Source: JAQXDR01 sp038138625 (lineage in GTDB: Bacteria; Pseudomonadota; Alphaproteobacteria; Rhodobacterales; Rhodobacteraceae). Taken from it: 64,000 nucleotides of DNA. A program made the position numbers and the translations under genes. The stretch lies in the NCBI GenBank assembly GCA_038138625.1, contig JAYQEA010000004.1, positions 11,790-75,789 on the forward strand, written 5' to 3'. The notes under the pieces are model-generated. The model had not been told where the DNA came from. It saw only the letters and a list, made by a program, of their open reading frames with translations, and did no database searches. Below, in pieces: positions 1 through 7,992 of the stretch. Positions within the stretch are counted from its first letter, which is position 1, and each line of letters starts with the position of its first letter.

Positions 1-833
1 CCATACCCCATGCGGAAACCATATTCCGAGAGTGCTTTTTCAAACATGTAGAACGACAGAACACGGGTCGAGCCAAACGGTCCTCCGTTCGTCATGATTG
101 AAATCAGGTCAAAGCTGCGCAAAGCGCCAATGATCGTCACAACAAATGCAATGAATGTTGCAGGACGCAGTTGTGGCAAAATCACATGCCAAAGCATCCG
201 CCAACCTTTTGCACCATCAAGACGTCCCGCTTCGATCTGTTCGGGATCCACGGCATTCAAACCTGTCAGATACAAAATCATGCAATAGGCCGTCTGCGGC
301 CAGAGGCCGGCAGCAATGATGCCGTAGGTGGCTGTATTCGGGTTGCCGATCACACCGCCTTTGACGTCTATACCGATCCATCCAACCAGCACATCGAACA
401 ATCCGTCATTAGGCAGATAGAACCAGCCAAAGACCAACCCCACAACCACTTGACTGATGACAAAAGGAAAAAAGAACAAGGATTTGTATACCCGAATCCC
501 AACAATGGTCTGGTTCAGGAACAACGCAATGAACAGCCCGGCGGGTATGGCCAACAAATAAAGCACAAGCCAGCGAACGTTGTTCCACAAAGAAATCTCG
601 AAATTGCGATCGTAGTAAAAGAGCTCTTGATAGTTCTGCAGACCGACATACCGACCTTGCTCTTGTAAATCGCCCAATCCGTTCCACTCGAATGTGGAAA
701 TGTAGAAAGACTGGAAAATCGGAAAGATAACGTAGACCGAGAAAAACAGCGCGCCCGGCAATAGAAACAGAATAGGGGTGATGGTCATGCGGTTGCGTGC
801 AAGCCAACCACCATCTGCCGATGCAGTCGTCAT
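1..833 (-). CDS. ABC transporter permease, sugar type (MalF/UgpA-like), 3' end cut by window edge
   Basis: Inner-membrane permease of a carbohydrate-type ABC importer. My translation from the ATG at 833 gives 277 codons without a stop, running off the left edge, so the last few residues are missing. It shows an N-terminal membrane segment (ITPILFLLPGALFFSVYVIF), several further hydrophobic segments, and a typical EAA loop (EAGRLDGAKGWRMLWHVILP) at about residues 203-222, the contact site for the ATPase. A GGAGGT ribosome binding site lies just upstream of the start. It follows the binding-protein gene on the same strand, separated by a terminator-like hairpin. A second permease normally follows and would lie outside the window. 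The substrate cannot be told from sequence. Confidence 0.93.
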   Translation of the reverse strand, partial: MTTASADGGWLARNRMTITPILFLLPGALFFSVYVIFPIFQSFYISTFEWNGLGDLQEQGRYVGLQNYQELFYYDRNFEISLWNNVRWLVLYLLAIPAGLFIALFLNQTIVGIRVYKSLFFFPFVISQVVVGLVFGWFYLPNDGLFDVLVGWIGIDVKGGVIGNPNTATYGIIAAGLWPQTAYCMILYLTGLNAVDPEQIEAGRLDGAKGWRMLWHVILPQLRPATFIAFVVTIIGALRSFDLISIMTNGGPFGSTRVLSFYMFEKALSEYGFRMGY

Positions 834-896
834 GGCATACCTCCCTCGACACGACACAGGACAACGCAAAAGCGCGCTCGCCAGTGGCGTGCAGAC

Positions 897-927
897 AAAA
901 AGCCTCGGGGCAAGATTGCCCCGAGGC
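897..927 (-). terminator. Intercistronic hairpin with T-run between binding protein and permease
   Basis: Perfect 11-bp stem (GCCTCGGGGCA / TGCCCCGAGGC) with loop AGAT, followed on the minus strand by TTTTT. It lies 14 bases past the binding-protein stop and 63 bases before the permease start. Such elements commonly let the binding protein be made in excess over the membrane components, by partial termination or by protecting the upstream mRNA end. Confidence 0.8.
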
Positions 928-941
928 CGTAAACTTTCAGA

Positions 942-2195
942 TCAGCGATAGACGCGGCTGCGGGTGAATTCCAAGCGATTCAGAATATCTTCCAAGTTGT
1001 CAGGGAAAACCATGAATTCCTGCAAACCTTCCATGCCCGCCGATGCCATCTCGGCTGGGAAATCGCGGTCAAAGAACTGAGCAACACCGCCCTGCGCATT
1101 TCCACTTAGCATGGCAAACCCTTGCTGAACGAACTCATCGTCTGCAACACTGGCGTTCGCGTTCACCGGCAACTGGCCCAGACCCTCTGGTCCATTAATG
1201 GCTGTTTGAACGTCGGCAGATGCCACAAACTTCAGAAATTCGCGCGCGGCCTCTGGGTTTGGTGCCCCAGCTGCGACGTGGAATGTGTCTGTTGGCGCGT
1301 CCTCGCCCTGTGGATAATCACCAATCAGCGGGAACTGATAGAAATCAAGCTGCTCACCGGTCAAACCACCGTTGCGCAGCTGGTCCACAACAAAGTTACC
1401 CATAAGGTAGGCTGTTGCTTCACCATTGATCATAGCAGGCATCGCATCCTGCCAGTTCATGGTCTGATGGTCATCAACATAGGCGCCCATATCAATCAAC
1501 TTACGCCAGTTGGCAAAAGTTTCACGCACACCTGGGTCTTCAGTCCAGCTCAACTCGCCACGTGCCAGCGCCATGTGATGATCGAAACCGTTGGTCCGCA
1601 TATTCATGTAGTCAAACCACCCGCCGGCGGTCCAAAGATACCGACTGCCAATGGTATAGCATTTACGACCTGAATCGATAATAACCTGACAATTTGCGAT
1701 TTCTTCGTCGAAGGTGGTCGGCTCTGTCAGACCCAGTTCCTTGAAGATATCTTCGCGGTAGTAAATACCCCATTGGTAATATGTGTACGGCACGCCCCAC
1801 TGTTTGCCATCGATGGTCATCGCACCTTTAACGCTTTCAAGACCTGCGTAATCCCCGGCGGCCCACCAATCGGAGATGTCCATGAACAAACCAGATTCGA
1901 CATAAGGACCCATCCGGTTTGCTGCATACCAGTTCACCACGTCAGGGGGGTTGGCGGACAATGCATTACGGATTTGGCTTTTCCACGCTTCACGGTCGAT
2001 AATATCAAGCTCAATAGTCAGGTCTGGGTGCATCGCACCAAAGTCTGCTGCCAAGCCTTCCATTACCGCACGCGGTCCAGGGTTCGACATGTCCGACATG
2101 ATGCGGAGTGTGCCGGACATATCAGCGTTTGCAACGGTACCCAAACCGGCAACCAGCGCAGCACCAGCCACGGTGGCTTTGATCGATTTCAGCAT
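942..2195 (-). CDS. ABC transporter extracellular solute-binding protein, family 1 (sugar type)
   Basis: Periplasmic receptor of the importer, 417 residues, the usual size for family 1 sugar-binding proteins. The N-terminus is a Sec signal peptide (MLKSIKATVAGAALVAGLG, cleavage probably after ANA near residue 24). The mature part opens with the typical beta strand GTLRIMSDMSNPGPRAVMEG and carries aromatic-rich segments (PDVVNWYAANRMGPYVESG, VPYTYYQWGIYYRED) of the kind that stack on sugars. GGGAGGAACC precedes the ATG at 2195. It is first in its operon, divergent from the IclR regulator, with a palindromic operator between them. Substrate unknown. Confidence 0.93.
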   Translation of the reverse strand: MLKSIKATVAGAALVAGLGTVANADMSGTLRIMSDMSNPGPRAVMEGLAADFGAMHPDLTIELDIIDREAWKSQIRNALSANPPDVVNWYAANRMGPYVESGLFMDISDWWAAGDYAGLESVKGAMTIDGKQWGVPYTYYQWGIYYREDIFKELGLTEPTTFDEEIANCQVIIDSGRKCYTIGSRYLWTAGGWFDYMNMRTNGFDHHMALARGELSWTEDPGVRETFANWRKLIDMGAYVDDHQTMNWQDAMPAMINGEATAYLMGNFVVDQLRNGGLTGEQLDFYQFPLIGDYPQGEDAPTDTFHVAAGAPNPEAAREFLKFVASADVQTAINGPEGLGQLPVNANASVADDEFVQQGFAMLSGNAQGGVAQFFDRDFPAEMASAGMEGLQEFMVFPDNLEDILNRLEFTRSRVYR

Positions 2196-2229
2196 TTTGG
2201 TTCCTCCCAGATTTATGCTGAGGATTTCA

Positions 2230-2246
2230 GTTTCACAATGTGAAAC
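2230..2246. promoter_or_regulatory. Perfect palindrome, likely IclR-family operator
   Basis: GTTTCACA-A-TGTGAAAC is an 8-bp inverted repeat around one base, lying 35 bases before the binding-protein start and 86 bases before the IclR start. A further half-site-like GTTGAAAC lies at 2259-2266. The position between divergent transporter and regulator genes makes it the probable operator for the neighbouring IclR protein, controlling both promoters. Confidence 0.75.
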
Positions 2247-2331
2247 AGGAAATCAGTAGTTGAAACTATCAGTCAATCCGGCTACCCCTGTCAATAGGTT
2301 CCTTGAGTCAATTCAAGGCGGGAGGACAAAG

Positions 2332-3123
2332 ATGAACGACTTGGTTCGGCCAGCTGAAAACGGTGGGGGGACTATTGGCAAGGCCGTTGAAGTATTGGAG
2401 ATGGTGGCCGATCAAAAGCGTCCGGTCCGCTTCACAACCTTGCTGGCACAATCGCCTTTCCCAAAAGGAACACTTTATCGCCTGTTGCAGACCCTGACCC
2501 AGCAAGGCATGCTGGACTACGACCATGATCTGCAAACCTACTCGCCCGGTGTTCGGCTGGTACGTCTTGCGCATTTTGCTTGGAAGCAAAGCACGCTCGC
2601 ACCCTTGGCACGTCCGCATCTTGATGCGCTTTCCGCACAGGTGGGTGAAACGATCCACCTTGCACAACTGGATGGGGGACAGGTTTTATATGTGGACAAA
2701 CGCAACGCACAGAACCCCGTGGAGATGTTTAGCCAAGCCGGAAAAATTGGTCCGGGATATTGTACGGGCGTCGGTAAGGCCATGCTGGCGTATTTGCCAC
2801 CAGATGCGCAGACCGAAGCCGTTATGAAGCAATCATTCTATCGCCACACAGACAAAACCCTCACCAATGCAGATACGCTTTACGAAGAGCTCGCCTACAT
2901 CCAAAAACAGGGCATCGCTTTTGACCGCGAAGAACATGAAACCGGCATAATATGTGTGGCCGTACCCATATTAACCGACCGCGGTCGGGTTATGGGGGGG
3001 CTGTCCATAACCACAACCACGCAGCGGCATAGTTTGGCAGAGCTTGAAACACTCCGTCCCGCTCTGCAAAAAACTGCACACGACATTGCCGGAGCTGCCG
3101 CAAACTGGCAGTTTCCAAGCTGA
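2332..3123 (+). CDS. IclR family transcriptional regulator
   Basis: 263-residue regulator with an N-terminal winged helix-turn-helix (about residues 14-75, including FPKGTLYRLLQTLTQQGMLD) and a C-terminal IclR effector domain (LDALSAQVGETIHLAQLDG, PGYCTGVGKAMLAYLP, GIAFDREEHETGIICVAVPI). The ATG at 2332 is chosen because GGAGG lies 7 bases upstream; an in-frame TTG at 2260 would start inside the operator half-site and lacks a binding site. It is divergent from the binding-protein gene and sits 16 bases before the ATPase gene, so it probably controls the importer in response to the imported sugar or a product. Confidence 0.93.
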   Translation: MNDLVRPAENGGGTIGKAVEVLEMVADQKRPVRFTTLLAQSPFPKGTLYRLLQTLTQQGMLDYDHDLQTYSPGVRLVRLAHFAWKQSTLAPLARPHLDALSAQVGETIHLAQLDGGQVLYVDKRNAQNPVEMFSQAGKIGPGYCTGVGKAMLAYLPPDAQTEAVMKQSFYRHTDKTLTNADTLYEELAYIQKQGIAFDREEHETGIICVAVPILTDRGRVMGGLSITTTTQRHSLAELETLRPALQKTAHDIAGAAANWQFPS

Positions 3124-3139
3124 CGAAAAAGGAGCGCTC

Positions 3140-4204
3140 ATGTCTGGCGTCACACTGAAAAATGCTGTCAAACGATACGGCGATGTTGAGGTCATTCATG
3201 ACGTTGATCTGACAATAGACGATGGTGAATTCTGCGTATTTGTTGGACCGTCTGGCTGTGGAAAATCCACATTATTGCGTATGATAGCCGGTCTGGAAGA
3301 AACATCCGAAGGCCTGATCAGCATAGGCACGCGTGATGTTACAAAGGTCGATGCCTCGGAACGCGGTGTGGCCATGGTGTTTCAGACCTATGCCCTATAC
3401 CCGCATATGTCGGTTCGGGAAAATATGGGCTTTGGTCTGCGCATGAACGGCCATCCAAAAGCGGAAATCGCTGCGAAAGTGGCCGAAGCCAGTAAAATAC
3501 TTCAGCTGGACCCATATTTAGACAGAAAACCCAAAGCTCTTTCCGGAGGGCAACGACAACGTGTTGCCATCGGACGGGCGATTGTCCGCGGCCCGAAAGT
3601 CTTCCTGTTTGACGAACCTCTTTCCAATTTGGATGCCGAGTTGCGGGTAGACATGCGGGTGGAAATTGCGCGTCTTCATAAAGAAATCGGTGCGACAATG
3701 ATTTATGTCACCCACGACCAAGTCGAAGCCATGACATTGGCTGATAAGATCGTGGTCCTGCGCGCAGGAAATGTCGAACAGGTCGGATCGCCCATGGACC
3801 TTTACAACGATCCCGACAACCGGTTTGTGGCTGGTTTTATCGGATCGCCTGCGATGAACTTTGTAGACGGTATTGTCATTGGCGATGGCAAGATCGTTCT
3901 TCCCAGTCTTGACGGGCGGGTTGTCTCAACCTCGGTGGCGTTACCGTCTACCGATGAAAAGGTGCTCGTCGGGTTGCGCCCTCAAAATTTGCGTGTTCGC
4001 GAGGGTGATAGCAGCATCCGTTTAGATCTACGCGAACATTTAGGCGGCGTATCGTACGACTACCTTGTCACAGGAGGGGGTGAGAAGTTGGTCGTCGAAA
4101 ACAGAGAACAAGATGCGATTGCAGAAGGAAGCAGCGTGATTTTGGACTTTGACGATGGTGACGCGATGTTCTTTGACGCCAAAAGCGAAGCGCGTCTACG
4201 CTAA
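3140..4204 (+). CDS. ABC transporter ATP-binding protein, UgpC/MalK type
   Basis: 354-residue ATPase of a CUT1 sugar importer. Visible are Walker A (GPSGCGKST), the Q-loop (VFQTYALYPHM), the signature (LSGGQRQRVAIGRA), Walker B (FLFDEPLSNLDA) and the switch His (YVTHDQ). The C-terminal 120 residues form the OB-fold (TOBE) regulatory extension of the MalK group (VLVGLRPQNLRV). The ATG at 3140 follows AAAAAGGAGC; upstream in-frame codons overlap the IclR gene and are not needed. It would energise the permease and binding protein encoded on the other strand. Confidence 0.94.
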   Translation: MSGVTLKNAVKRYGDVEVIHDVDLTIDDGEFCVFVGPSGCGKSTLLRMIAGLEETSEGLISIGTRDVTKVDASERGVAMVFQTYALYPHMSVRENMGFGLRMNGHPKAEIAAKVAEASKILQLDPYLDRKPKALSGGQRQRVAIGRAIVRGPKVFLFDEPLSNLDAELRVDMRVEIARLHKEIGATMIYVTHDQVEAMTLADKIVVLRAGNVEQVGSPMDLYNDPDNRFVAGFIGSPAMNFVDGIVIGDGKIVLPSLDGRVVSTSVALPSTDEKVLVGLRPQNLRVREGDSSIRLDLREHLGGVSYDYLVTGGGEKLVVENREQDAIAEGSSVILDFDDGDAMFFDAKSEARLR

Positions 4205-4286
4205 CCCAAAAAACAGACATGACGTATGGCTACAACGCAAAGCGAGACAGGCTTGCATTTAAGCCAGCTGCCAGCAACATACGTGC

Positions 4287-5174
4287 ATGATAAATAAATT
4301 GGAAATGCTGATCGCACTCGAAAAAGAGGCCCATTTCGGGCGTGCGGCAGAGCGCCTTGGCTTAACACAGCCAACGCTGTCATCCGGCATACGCCAGCTT
4401 GAAGACCATCTTGGCGTTAGACTGGTTCAGCGCGGATCGCGATACGGCGGACTGACCCCCGAAGGTCAGCGCACGTTGGTCTGGGCGCGGCAAATTGTGG
4501 GTGACAGCAGGCTTTTACGTGCCGAGATGCGCGCATCTCGTGATGGTCTTTCGGGCGACCTGCGGCTTGGCGTGATCCCAACAGCGCTTACATGGGCATC
4601 ACGACTGGTCGCACGCTATTCAAAGCATCATCCGAACGTCCGCTTTAAAGTGATCTCACGGTCCTCGTCAGATATTCTGCGCCAGATGGAGTCGCTAGAC
4701 CTCGATGCTGGTATTACATATCTGGATAACGAACCACTTGGCAGGGTATCCACGCGTTTTTTATACCAAGAAACCTATGTCATGGTCTGCGCATCAGACC
4801 ACCCAATGGCTACGCGAAAACATGTAACATGGACAGAAGTCGCTGAGCAGGATTTATGTCTGTTGATCCCCGAAATGCAAAACCGTCGGATCATTAATCG
4901 CGCTTTTATGGATGCAGGAATCACGCCTCACCCAGGGCTAGAAGCCAATTCCACCGTCATTTTGATGGCACAGGTTGCCGAAGCGGGACGTGTCACGGTA
5001 TTGCCAAGAGATCAGGCAAATTTTTTGGCCGCGGGGCATTCTGTGAAACTTCTAACGATTGGACCAGACGGGCCCCACCACGATGTCGGCTTGGTTGCCC
5101 CACAACAATCACTGCAAACTCCGGTGCTCGAAGCGTTGATGCGAGTAGCTAGCAACGTTTCGTCAGAAAATTGA
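4287..5174 (+). CDS. LysR family transcriptional regulator
   Basis: 295 residues with an N-terminal LysR helix-turn-helix (KEAHFGRAAERLGLTQPTLS, residues 14-33; then SGIRQLEDHLGVRLVQRG) and the substrate-binding domain behind it. The N-terminal half closely resembles, from memory, regulators next to formate dehydrogenase operons in alphaproteobacteria, but no such operon is present here and the flanking genes give no target. The ATG at 4287 has only a weak ribosome binding site; no better in-frame start was seen upstream. Confidence 0.9.
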   Translation: MINKLEMLIALEKEAHFGRAAERLGLTQPTLSSGIRQLEDHLGVRLVQRGSRYGGLTPEGQRTLVWARQIVGDSRLLRAEMRASRDGLSGDLRLGVIPTALTWASRLVARYSKHHPNVRFKVISRSSSDILRQMESLDLDAGITYLDNEPLGRVSTRFLYQETYVMVCASDHPMATRKHVTWTEVAEQDLCLLIPEMQNRRIINRAFMDAGITPHPGLEANSTVILMAQVAEAGRVTVLPRDQANFLAAGHSVKLLTIGPDGPHHDVGLVAPQQSLQTPVLEALMRVASNVSSEN

Positions 5175-5286
5175 CACAATGCGCGGCACTTGAGACACGG
5201 CTGTATCTGCACACTGAAAAGTGCGTTGATTTTATGTTTTCAAACTTCGATGTCGTTTGTCACACTCTATGACGAAGGGAATCATT

Positions 5287-5838
5287 ATGCATAGACGTGC
5301 GTTTTTAGGCTCTGTTGGTGTGCTTTTGGCAGCACCTCATGTCGCTGCGGCATTCACTTTGGATGAAATATATCGCCCGCAATACGTTACAATGAAATCG
5401 GACGTAGGCGCGGGACAAATTCTTGTGCTGCCACGTGCCCATTTTTTATATTTTGTTACCGAACCTGGCCGCGCGCTTCGGTATGGTATCGGTGTGGGGC
5501 GGGCAGGACTGGCGTTCACGGGCGTTGCTGTTATCGCGCGCAAAGCGCAGTGGCCATCATGGCGGCCGACAAACGAAATGATCCAACGTGACCCTGAAAC
5601 ATACGCCCGGTTTGTGGACAACAAATACGTCCAACCCGGCGGCCCGGATAATCCACTGGGGTCCCGTGCCCTATACTTGTACAAAAACGGACGCGATACC
5701 TACTTTCGGATACATGGAACCACTGAACCAGAAAGCATAGGTCGATCCGTATCGAGTGGCTGCATCCGGATGATCAACGAACATGTGCAGCATTTGTACA
5801 ATCGTGTCCCGATTGGCACGCGTGTCACTGTTCTCTGA
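5287..5838 (+). CDS. L,D-transpeptidase (YkuD domain), exported
   Basis: 183 residues with an N-terminal export signal (MHRRAFLGSVGVLLAAPHVA) carrying a twin arginine, then a YkuD catalytic domain. The active-site signature is complete: His143 in RIHGTTEPESIG and Cys159 in SVSSGCIRM. Members form or edit 3-3 peptidoglycan cross-links, or attach lipoproteins to peptidoglycan, in the periplasm. The ATG at 5287 is preferred because GAAGGGA lies 8 bases upstream; an in-frame TTG at 5257 would add ten residues before the signal peptide. The next gene starts 11 bases later and may be co-transcribed. Confidence 0.92.
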   Translation: MHRRAFLGSVGVLLAAPHVAAAFTLDEIYRPQYVTMKSDVGAGQILVLPRAHFLYFVTEPGRALRYGIGVGRAGLAFTGVAVIARKAQWPSWRPTNEMIQRDPETYARFVDNKYVQPGGPDNPLGSRALYLYKNGRDTYFRIHGTTEPESIGRSVSSGCIRMINEHVQHLYNRVPIGTRVTVL

Positions 5839-5849
5839 CTGACACGCTA

Positions 5850-6989
5850 GTGCGCTTCGATGTCCTTGTGATTGGGTCTGGTCCAGCTGGCAGTGCTGCG
5901 GCGGCCGTCGCAGCCCGGGCAGGAGCAAAGGTCGCCCTATGCGACCAACACATCTTTCCACGTAAAAAGCTCTGCGGAGGTGCGTTCACAGGACGCGCCA
6001 TGCATGCTTTTAAAACTATTTTCGGACAGGACAAACCCAACGCGCCTATGCTCAGCTTATCACGCGTGGAATTTCATGCATTTGGCAAACTGCTTTCAGA
6101 CATATCCGATGCTCCACCATTGCACATGACAATGCGCTACACATTGGATGCGGCACTGCGCCAAAGAGCCTTGGATCTGGGGGCTACTGATCTGTCGGGC
6201 AATGCCTTTCATAGCTTTGGCTCAGAGAATTCTGTCCAGTTGAAAGATGGCCCCATACGGGCGGATATCGTAATCGCCGCGGATGGAGTACACAGTCCCG
6301 TCGCCCGTTGTCTGTTCGGACAAGCGTTCGATCATGCGACGATCGGATTTGCGCTGGAGGTCGAGCTGGATGATGTGCAGAACATGGAGACGGTGCGCAT
6401 TGATCTGGGCGCGGCGAAATGGGGCTATGGTTGGCAATTTCCCAAGACGACTGGGACCACCGTTGGTTTGGGCGGACTACTGGCCAGAAACAACGATCTT
6501 AAATCGTCTCTGGCGCGATACCTGCAGGAACTCAAACATGCACAAGCGTGCGAGGTTAAGGGACAATTTTTACCTTTTGGATCCTTTCGCGGCAAGCCAG
6601 GTCACAAAAATATCCTTTTGGCCGGTGATGCCGCCGGACTTGTGGATCCGATCACGGGCGAAGGCATTGCCTATGCCCTGAAAAGCGGTGAATACGCCGC
6701 CCGCTCCGCTCTTTGGGCGCTGGAACGCGCGCAACCAAAAGCGGCCTTTTCACGGTATCTCTACATGTTGCGGCCCATACACCACAACATCAGAACGGCG
6801 AGCCTTTTACGTAGATTGTTGTTTTCTGAAAACTTCCAACCGACTTTTGTGAAAGGCATGCAAAGCTCAAAGGTCCTGCGGGATCGCTATTTGCAGCTGA
6901 TCTCAGGGCAAACTGATTATGGCCCATTACTGAGACAAGTCATCTGGCGGCTCCCACATCATGGGGCACAATTTATCGGTCTTGGATAA
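5850..6989 (+). CDS. FAD-dependent oxidoreductase, geranylgeranyl reductase family
   Basis: 379 residues with the Rossmann FAD motif at the N-terminus (VLVIGSGPAGSAAAAVAARA), the CGG motif typical of geranylgeranyl reductases (FPRKKLCGGAFTG), an internal DG motif (IVIAADGVHSPVARCLFG) and the GD motif (ILLAGDAAGLVDPITGEG). The family reduces double bonds of isoprenoid chains or acts as related monooxygenases. No bacteriochlorophyll or carotenoid genes lie nearby, so it is not called ChlP/BchP. The start is a GTG, 11 bases after the L,D-transpeptidase stop. Confidence 0.88.
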   Translation: MRFDVLVIGSGPAGSAAAAVAARAGAKVALCDQHIFPRKKLCGGAFTGRAMHAFKTIFGQDKPNAPMLSLSRVEFHAFGKLLSDISDAPPLHMTMRYTLDAALRQRALDLGATDLSGNAFHSFGSENSVQLKDGPIRADIVIAADGVHSPVARCLFGQAFDHATIGFALEVELDDVQNMETVRIDLGAAKWGYGWQFPKTTGTTVGLGGLLARNNDLKSSLARYLQELKHAQACEVKGQFLPFGSFRGKPGHKNILLAGDAAGLVDPITGEGIAYALKSGEYAARSALWALERAQPKAAFSRYLYMLRPIHHNIRTASLLRRLLFSENFQPTFVKGMQSSKVLRDRYLQLISGQTDYGPLLRQVIWRLPHHGAQFIGLG

Positions 6990-7059
6990 TGGCCACATTT
7001 ACGCCCTCTTAAGCTACTATCCGGCATGCTCCCTTCACGAACAGATTCGGTGAGGCGAC

Positions 7060-7275
7060 ATGACAGTTATAGCAATGGCATTCGGTGGCGCGCTCGGGGC
7101 CTTTATCGCGTTAATTTCATACGTTTTTATGAGCGTTCCCGTGGTTATAGCGCTGGCCATCTATTTATTCTTCACTTTGGGCTTTGCCGTGCTGGTTATC
7201 GCGTTGCACGTGTTCAGACCAATTCCTGCGACCAATCGGCACGAGACATGCCCAGAAAGCTTACAAACCTGGTAA
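7060..7275 (+). CDS. Small membrane protein, two predicted helices
   Basis: 71 residues, mostly two hydrophobic helices (about 3-24 and 26-51) and a polar C-terminal tail with a Cys. A GGTGAGG ribosome binding site lies about 5 bases before the ATG. I do not recognise a family and propose no function. It is convergent with tesA, with only 13 bases between stops, and the intervening palindrome could serve both genes. Confidence 0.6.
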   Translation: MTVIAMAFGGALGAFIALISYVFMSVPVVIALAIYLFFTLGFAVLVIALHVFRPIPATNRHETCPESLQTW

Positions 7276-7277
7276 CT

Positions 7278-7301
7278 GAGCGGTCATATTAACGACCGCT
7301 C
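7278..7301. terminator. Inverted repeat at convergent gene ends
   Basis: GAGCGGTC / GACCGCTC, 8-bp perfect stem with an 8-base loop that contains the tesA stop codon. It sits between the convergent small membrane gene and tesA. No strong T-run follows on either strand, so it may stabilise mRNA ends rather than terminate. Confidence 0.5.
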
Positions 7302-7978
7302 TGGATCTTAAGGATCAATTTCTCGATGCTTGGGCCCATCTNNNNNNNNNNCTCATCCACGATTTTCGTGACACCTGCCGCGTTTGGATGGATGCCATCG
7401 GGCTGCAAATATTCACGGATGGATGCCGGGTCTGCACTGTCACCAAACAAGCCTTTAAAAAAACTCTCGTGATATACCGCATCATAAGCTTGCGCAGCAT
7501 GCGGATAAATTGAATCAAAATCCCTTTTGTAGTCAGCTCCGTAATTGCCCGGAGCTGTCATGCCAACAATCATGATTTGAAGGTTGGACTGGTCTGCAAT
7601 TTCAAGAATTGCATTGATGTTTGTACGGACGACCTTTGGTGGAAGGCCACGCAACAAGTCATTGCCACCAAGGGCAACAAGGATCGCATCTGTCTGTGGC
7701 GTTAAGGACCATTCCACCCGCGAAAGACCTCCAGCGGTTGTATCACCAGAAACCCCCGCATTGACCAAAGTTACCTCATGGCCGCGTTGTGTCAGCCATG
7801 TCTGCATCTGTGGCACGAAACCCTCTGGTTCAGGCAACCCGTATCCCGCTGTAAGACTGTCCCCTAAAGCGAGGATTTCGACTGGTTCAGCAGTAACAGA
7901 CGATCCAAAAAGCCAAACAGCGACAAGACCCATCTTGCTCGCCCGCGCACAAGCCCCATATGTGAAATGATGCAACAT
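7289..7978 (-). CDS. tesA: Arylesterase / lysophospholipase of the TesA (SGNH) family, interrupted by 10 N
   Basis: SGNH hydrolase of about 229 codons, exported (hydrophobic segment at about 16-30). Block I is ALGDSLTAGYG with the nucleophile Ser41, block III is VALGGNDLLRG, and block V is DGIHPNAAG with the catalytic Asp and His. Family members cleave thioesters, lysophospholipids and aryl esters in the periplasm. Ten N at 7342-7351 interrupt the last 25 codons; flanking frames agree. It is divergent from the ABC exporter pair ybbA-ybbP, an arrangement shared by many proteobacteria. The start at 7978 has AAAGGA upstream and lies only 14 bases from the opposite start. Confidence 0.9.
   Translation of the reverse strand: MLHHFTYGACARASKMGLVAVWLFGSSVTAEPVEILALGDSLTAGYGLPEPEGFVPQMQTWLTQRGHEVTLVNAGVSGDTTAGGLSRVEWSLTPQTDAILVALGGNDLLRGLPPKVVRTNINAILEIADQSNLQIMIVGMTAPGNYGADYKRDFDSIYPHAAQAYDAVYHESFFKGLFGDSADPASIREYLQPDGIHPNAAGVTKIVDEXXXXMGPSIEKLILKIQSGR
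7342..7351. other. Run of 10 N inside tesA (assembly gap)
   Basis: Ten undetermined bases. The two flanks remain in the tesA frame, so the true sequence may be very short or simply a join of two contigs. Confidence 0.95.
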
Positions 7979-7992
7979 GAGGTAGAAATCCT

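Noticed and set aside
409..864. 151-codon minus-strand frame over the permease
   Set aside because: It overlaps the permease in another frame; the true permease frame continues to the left edge and has all family motifs.
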